In this document: positions 33,452 to 38,148 of the stretch, one piece after another
Layout of the letters: every line of letters starts with the position of its first letter
Position numbering within the stretch: position 1 is the stretch's first letter
DNA from: Methylophaga sp.
Lineage (GTDB): Bacteria > Pseudomonadota > Gammaproteobacteria > Nitrosococcales > Methylophagaceae
Direction of reading: 5' to 3'
NCBI GenBank assembly: GCA_002733505.1
Contig: NVVW01000001.1
Coordinates: forward strand, 50,052 to 88,199
Length of the DNA: 38,148 bases
Program-made: the position numbers and the translations under genes
The notes under the pieces: model-generated
Seen by the model: only the letters and a program-made list of their open reading frames with translations
Databases searched by the model: none
What the model was told of the DNA's origin: nothing

Positions 33452-36400
33452 TTGATTTCTGTAGATCGCCACTTGAGCAATACATTTCAACAACTCGAAA
33501 AACAGCTAAAATTAGTGATGTTGGCTGATCAGTTTCCTTTGCGGCGCCGTTTACAAAGCCTGCGTAATAATAGTAATGCAAAAGCTGAACAATTAACGGC
33601 TTTAGAAAAGCAAATCGCAAAATCGGTTGAACTGCGAGCGCTCCGCCAAAAGCAAATCCCTAAACCTACATTTGACGGTGACTTGCCTGTTATCGATCGG
33701 CGAGAAGAAATAGCCAAAGCCATTAATGACAATCAAGTCATTATTCTCAGTGGTGAAACGGGTTCAGGTAAAACAACGCAATTACCCAAAATCTGTTTAG
33801 AACTGGGTCGCGGTGTTGCAGGGTTAATTGGTCACACCCAACCTCGACGGATTGCTGCTCGTACTGTGGCAACACGTATTGCAGAAGAATTAAAGTCTGA
33901 ACTAGGTGATATTGTTGGTTATAAGGTACGGTTTCACGATCAAGTTAAAGCGGATAAAAGTTATATCAAATTAATGACCGACGGGATATTACTTGCCGAA
34001 ACTCAAAATGATCGTTTCCTCAATCAATATGACACTATTATTATTGATGAAGCGCATGAGCGTAGTTTAAATATTGATTTTTTGCTTGGTTATCTCAAAC
34101 AATTACTTCCCAATCGCCCAGATTTAAAAGTCATAATCACATCAGCTACCATTGATACTAAACGTTTTTCAGAACATTTTAATAATGCACCTGTTATTGA
34201 GGTCACAGGCCGCACCTACCCTGTAGAAATTCGTTATCAACCACCCGCTGGTGACGATGATGAGCAGCGTGATTACGATATGATCCGTGGCATTATTGAA
34301 GCAGTAGATGAATTGTGTAAAGAAGGTCACGGCGATGTATTAGTGTTTTTATCAGGTGAGCGTGATATTCGTGATGTATCGGAAGCCTTGCGAAAGCATC
34401 ACCCACCTAATACAGAAATCCTACCCTTACTCGCCCGTCAGTCAGCTGCTGAACAAAATCGTGTTTTTAAAATAGGGCAACATCGACGCATTGTATTAGC
34501 AACTAACGTAGCTGAAACCTCACTAACGGTACCCGGAATTCGTTATGTTGTTGATCCCGGTTTTGCTCGCATTAGTCGTTATAGCGTGCGCAATAAGGTG
34601 CAGCGTCTGCCCATTGAGAAGATTTCACAGTCAAGTGCTAATCAACGCTCTGGTCGTTGCGGTCGGGTGGCTGCCGGTATTGCTATTCGCCTTTATGATG
34701 AAGATAATTTTAATAACCGCCCTGCGTTTACCGATCCTGAAGTATTACGAACCAATCTTGCTTCGGTTATTTTGCAAATGTCTTCACTTCGATTAGGTGA
34801 GCCTACAAAATTCCCCTTTATTAATCCACCACCACAAAAAATGATTAACGATGGCTTTCGTTTGCTTGAAGAAATAGGTGCGGTTAATAAACAGCATACG
34901 CTGACTGAAATGGGTCGACAAATAGCCAAACTGCCCATTGATCCACGTATTGCTCGCATAGTGATTTCATCACAAAAACTCAACTGTTTAACGGAAATAT
35001 TGATTATTGCTAGTGCATTAAGCATTCAAGATCCCCGCGAGCGGCCAATGGATAAACAACAAGCCGCTGATGAAGCGCATAATAAATATAAAGATGAACG
35101 TTCGGATTTTTTAGGATTTATCAAACTATGGGATCTGTACCACGATAACAAGAAACATCTCACTCAAAATAAATTACGCAAATATTGCAAACAACATTTT
35201 TTATCGTTTATTCGATTGCGTGAATGGCATGATATTCATCAACAATTACATGTTCAAGTCACCCAAATGGGGCTTAAACCGAATAAAGTCCCCGCTGATT
35301 ACCGCGAAATTCATCAGGCACTTTTATCAGGATTACTCAGCAATATCGCCTTTAAAAGTGATAAAACAGAGTACAGTGGTACCCGTAACCTTAAACTGAA
35401 AATATTCCCCGGCTCTGCCTTGCATAAAAAAGGTCCTAAATGGATCATGGCGGCAGAATTAGTTGAAACGGGACGTTTATATGCGCGCATAGTCGCTAAA
35501 ATTGAGCCTGAATGGATAGAGCCTGTAGCGGGCGATTTGGTACGCAGACAATACGCTGATCCGCACTGGGAGAAAAAGCCAGCGCAAGTCGTCGCCTTTG
35601 AACAAGTGTCTTTATATGGCCTGCCCATCGTGGCGCGTCGTCGCATCCATTTTGGTGCTGTTGATGCTGTTATGTCACATCAGATCTTTATTCGTGATGC
35701 CTTGGTGCAAGGTGATTGGCACTGCCGCGCTCCGTTCTTTCAGCATAATCTAAATTTAATAAAAAGCATTGAACAATTAGAACAAAAATCACGCCGCCGT
35801 GATGTATTGGTTGATGATGAAGTGCTGTTTCAATTTTACAAACAACGTATTCCTGATCATATTGTTAATGGCGCAGGCTTTGAAAAATGGCGTAACAAGG
35901 CTGAAAAAGAACAGCCACAGTTATTATTTCTAAATCGTGATGATTTAATGCAACATCAGGCCGCTCATGTGACCAATGATGCTTTCCCCGATCAAATGTT
36001 GGTTAATCTTGTTCCGCTGAGTTTAGAATATCATTTTGAACCGGGTAAAGTGCACGATGGCATTACCCAAACCATCCCTTTATCACTGCTCAACCAAACC
36101 AATGCTGAACGCTATGAATGGTTAGTGCCCGGTTTATTGCGTGATAAAGTAATTTTTCTAATTAAGAGCTTGCCGAAATCGCAACGCCGCCATTTTATTC
36201 CTGTTCCTACACATGCTGATAATAGCTTGAAGAATATGTCGCCTGAATCGGGCGCTCTGTTGCCCGCGTTAAGCGAACAGCTTCGCAAACAAACAGGGGT
36301 TGAAATAGCCTTAGCTGATTGGAAAATAGCTGAATTACCCAATTATCTACAAATGAATTTCAAAGTAGTAGACGATGAAGGCAAACTACTTGATGAAAGC

Positions 36401-37366
36401 CGAGATTTAGTTCAACTGCAACACAAATGGGCAAAACAAGCCGCCGCTAGCTTTAGACAGTTACCCGACAGTGATTTTGAACAACAAGATCTAACAACGT
36501 GGTCATTTGAAGCATTACCCGAAAGCATTACACTAGAGCAAAATGGCCTTGAAATGACAGCTTATCCTGCCATTGTCGATCGGGATGATCATGTTGATTT
36601 AACGCTAATGGATACCCGTAAACAAGCTGTCGACTTCACAGCTAAAGGCCTACGGCGCTTATTTATGTTAGCTCAAGCTGATTCTATAAAATATTTACGC
36701 AAACATCTGCCTGATATTAAAACCATGTGCATGCATTACGCTAATGTGCCGCCATCCCCTTTTAGCGATGAAGCGCAAGATACTAAGTTAACGCCTTGCG
36801 AACAGCTAAAAACCGATCTTATTCATGTCGCTTTTGACCGTTGTTTTATCCTTGAACACGATCCAATCATCACTAAACAAGATTTTGAACAGCGTTTAGA
36901 AGAAAAGCGTAGTGACTTAATTAATATTGCCAGCGAATTAGCAAAACAAGTCGCTAAACCGTTAGCTGAATATCATGCCATTGCCAAACGCTTATCTGAC
37001 AAAATGCCCCTAACGGCTATTCATGCAATTAAAGAAATACGCGAGCAGCTCAACCATCTTTTATATCAAGGCTTTGTGCATCACACCCCTGATAGTGCAT
37101 TAAAACGTTTGCCACTCTACTTTAAAGCAATCGGCCAACGCCTTGATAAATTAGCGGCTAATCCTACGCGTGATAAACAATGGATGGCTGAAATAGCACC
37201 CTACTGGCAACGCTATTTAAGTAATGTCAATAACAATTCAACTACAGAATTTGAGCATTATCGGTGGATGGTAGAGGAATTTCGTATATCCCTCTATGCT
37301 CAGGGCATTAAAACAGCTTATCCCATTTCAGCTAAACGCTTAGATAAGCAATGGTCACTGTGCTGA
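33452..37366 (+). CDS. hrpA: ATP-dependent RNA helicase HrpA (DEAH box; TTG start)
   Basis: HrpA is a DEAH/RHA RNA helicase; in E. coli it helps resolve collided ribosomes and processes some fimbrial mRNAs. The 1304-residue protein matches the E. coli length (1300). Walker A is GETGSGKT (101-108), the DEAH box D199-EAH, motif III SATI, and motif VI in SANQRSGRCGR. The winged-helix/ratchet, OB-fold and long C-terminal DUF3418 region follow intact. No ATG lies near the expected N-terminus: the frame opens at a TTG (33452), with another TTG at 33473 (LSNTFQQLEKQ), and neither has a clear ribosome site. The remaining choice of start is uncertain by seven codons. It diverges from dps. Confidence 0.95.
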   Translation: MISVDRHLSNTFQQLEKQLKLVMLADQFPLRRRLQSLRNNSNAKAEQLTALEKQIAKSVELRALRQKQIPKPTFDGDLPVIDRREEIAKAINDNQVIILSGETGSGKTTQLPKICLELGRGVAGLIGHTQPRRIAARTVATRIAEELKSELGDIVGYKVRFHDQVKADKSYIKLMTDGILLAETQNDRFLNQYDTIIIDEAHERSLNIDFLLGYLKQLLPNRPDLKVIITSATIDTKRFSEHFNNAPVIEVTGRTYPVEIRYQPPAGDDDEQRDYDMIRGIIEAVDELCKEGHGDVLVFLSGERDIRDVSEALRKHHPPNTEILPLLARQSAAEQNRVFKIGQHRRIVLATNVAETSLTVPGIRYVVDPGFARISRYSVRNKVQRLPIEKISQSSANQRSGRCGRVAAGIAIRLYDEDNFNNRPAFTDPEVLRTNLASVILQMSSLRLGEPTKFPFINPPPQKMINDGFRLLEEIGAVNKQHTLTEMGRQIAKLPIDPRIARIVISSQKLNCLTEILIIASALSIQDPRERPMDKQQAADEAHNKYKDERSDFLGFIKLWDLYHDNKKHLTQNKLRKYCKQHFLSFIRLREWHDIHQQLHVQVTQMGLKPNKVPADYREIHQALLSGLLSNIAFKSDKTEYSGTRNLKLKIFPGSALHKKGPKWIMAAELVETGRLYARIVAKIEPEWIEPVAGDLVRRQYADPHWEKKPAQVVAFEQVSLYGLPIVARRRIHFGAVDAVMSHQIFIRDALVQGDWHCRAPFFQHNLNLIKSIEQLEQKSRRRDVLVDDEVLFQFYKQRIPDHIVNGAGFEKWRNKAEKEQPQLLFLNRDDLMQHQAAHVTNDAFPDQMLVNLVPLSLEYHFEPGKVHDGITQTIPLSLLNQTNAERYEWLVPGLLRDKVIFLIKSLPKSQRRHFIPVPTHADNSLKNMSPESGALLPALSEQLRKQTGVEIALADWKIAELPNYLQMNFKVVDDEGKLLDESRDLVQLQHKWAKQAAASFRQLPDSDFEQQDLTTWSFEALPESITLEQNGLEMTAYPAIVDRDDHVDLTLMDTRKQAVDFTAKGLRRLFMLAQADSIKYLRKHLPDIKTMCMHYANVPPSPFSDEAQDTKLTPCEQLKTDLIHVAFDRCFILEHDPIITKQDFEQRLEEKRSDLINIASELAKQVAKPLAEYHAIAKRLSDKMPLTAIHAIKEIREQLNHLLYQGFVHHTPDSALKRLPLYFKAIGQRLDKLAANPTRDKQWMAEIAPYWQRYLSNVNNNSTTEFEHYRWMVEEFRISLYAQGIKTAYPISAKRLDKQWSLC

Positions 37367-37582
37367 TTTCCAAGCTAAAGAAATCCGCTGAACTATAGAA
37401 CTTACAGCTTCAGCTTGGCTTAGTAATACCTTCTCCCCTTGGTACCGGACATGGCTTCCATATTTGGGGGAAGACTCAACTGTAAAAAATAAATTGTGAA
37501 AAATCCTTATTTATTCAGCTTGAGTTCATTTATCCCTTGTTAAGCTTTATCCCACAGCTACACATTAAGAGGAGGAGCTGCT
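37367..37582. other. Intergenic region after hrpA
   Basis: 216 bases without a gene. An AT-rich stretch and TTGAGT about 60 bases before the next ATG might be promoter parts, but I cannot fix a -10. No long hairpin or RNA was found. Confidence 0.4.
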
Positions 37583-38131
37583 ATGAAAAAATTATTAACA
37601 CTAAGTTTAACGGCAACATTAGCCTTATCATCACCATTATTTGCTGGGAATAAACATTACCAATCTAAAAATAATTTTGAAGATACTGCTCGTGTTACTC
37701 ACGTTGAGCCACTATATCGCACAGTGCGTGTTTCCACGCCACAACGTGAATGCTGGCAAGAGCAACAACGCAAATCAAATCATAATCAATATAAATCTTA
37801 TACCACTACCATTGCAGGCAGTATAGTAGGAGGGCTTGTAGGAAACCAATTTGGTGGCGGCAGTGGCAAAAAAGTAATGACTGTCGCCGGTGCCTTGCTT
37901 GGCGGCTCCGTTGGTCGAGATTATAATCATAACAATTCACAGCAATATTCTAATTACGATACTGTTGAACAATGCCGCGTCACCGAACGCTATTATGATG
38001 AAGAACGAAGTGACGGTTATCGTGTTACTTATCGCTACAACGGGAAAACCTATACAACGCATATGGATCACCATCCTGGAAAACGAATTCAGGTTAAGGT
38101 ATCGGTTCGTCCTGTGAACAACTATTATTAA
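37583..38131 (+). CDS. Glycine-zipper 2TM-domain surface protein
   Basis: The 182-residue protein has a signal peptide (MKKLLTLSLTATLALSSPLFA, cleavage before GNK) with no lipobox cysteine at the cut site. A glycine-zipper segment lies at about residues 77-112: AGSIVGGLVGNQFGGGSGKK and VAGALLGGSVGRD, the glycine-zipper 2TM pattern of Rickettsia 17-kDa-antigen-like outer-membrane proteins. The flanking parts are rich in Tyr, Asn and His, with C55 and C130 perhaps forming a disulfide. It probably resides in the outer membrane or periplasm; function is unknown. A strong AGGAGGAG ribosome site precedes the ATG. The stop comes 17 bases before the window end. Confidence 0.88.
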   Translation: MKKLLTLSLTATLALSSPLFAGNKHYQSKNNFEDTARVTHVEPLYRTVRVSTPQRECWQEQQRKSNHNQYKSYTTTIAGSIVGGLVGNQFGGGSGKKVMTVAGALLGGSVGRDYNHNNSQQYSNYDTVEQCRVTERYYDEERSDGYRVTYRYNGKTYTTHMDHHPGKRIQVKVSVRPVNNYY

Positions 38132-38148
38132 TAACCCTAGGCTGAATT

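Overview
The window looks like chromosome of a moderately AT-rich gammaproteobacterium. The best evidence is the minus-strand block rho, miaA, hfq, hflX, hflK, hflC, DUF2065, hisZ, purA, an order typical of Gammaproteobacteria. HrpA, RlmKL, the YcgN-type protein and a two-domain RibD of family-typical length agree. Nothing fixes the genus; a free-living or marine lineage near Thiotrichales/Methylophaga-like groups is only a guess. No rRNA, tRNA or CRISPR array was recognised.

Layout. (1) 1-3351, minus: glyA, nrdR, a small conserved Cys-pair protein, ribD and ribE (cut by the window edge), packed with gaps of a few bases, linking one-carbon metabolism, ribonucleotide reductase control and riboflavin synthesis. 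(2) 3437-4841: a plus-strand beta-hydroxyacid dehydrogenase convergent with a low-GC orphan gene carrying a HEPN-like RxxxxH motif. (3) 4863-13601, minus: purA to rho. It is interrupted by a large palindrome (6232-6304) and by a 165-base MITE-like repeat (11228-11392) that supplies the last codons of miaA; a solo copy of the repeat arm lies before purA. (4) 13897-14358: a small secreted protein. (5) 14417-24763: a decaying defence/accessory island. It holds a type I restriction-modification locus (hsdM frameshifted, hsdS intact, an intact Fic gene between hsdS and hsdR, hsdR with an amber stop and a frameshift), a Fic remnant, a broken AbiE toxin-antitoxin pair, an integron-type attC-like site, an intact BrnT/BrnA pair, a half attC site and an IS3-type remnant. 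(6) 24782-26597, minus: a frameshifted RlmK-like methyltransferase, an HGG-motif protein and a YcgN-family protein. (7) 26716-38131: ppk1, a BFD-like ferredoxin, rlmKL, yhbY, a nitroreductase, a secreted pentapeptide-repeat protein, dps, hrpA and a glycine-zipper surface protein.

The most unusual object is inside hsdR. A ~400-base unit encoding a complete GIY-YIG nuclease domain, bordered by 23-base direct repeats with inverted arms, is inserted in frame between the helicase segment ending near residue 283 and the DECH box at 434-437. It looks like a small nuclease-bearing REP-type element that keeps its host gene's reading frame open at both ends. Other points: MiaA lacks a conventional start codon compatible with its family N-terminus, HsdR has five consecutive Cys-rich motifs, and brnTA looks like an integron cassette without a visible integrase. 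Inactivating lesions cluster in the island and the adjacent methyltransferase, while about 25 housekeeping genes are intact, so decay is more likely than general sequence error.
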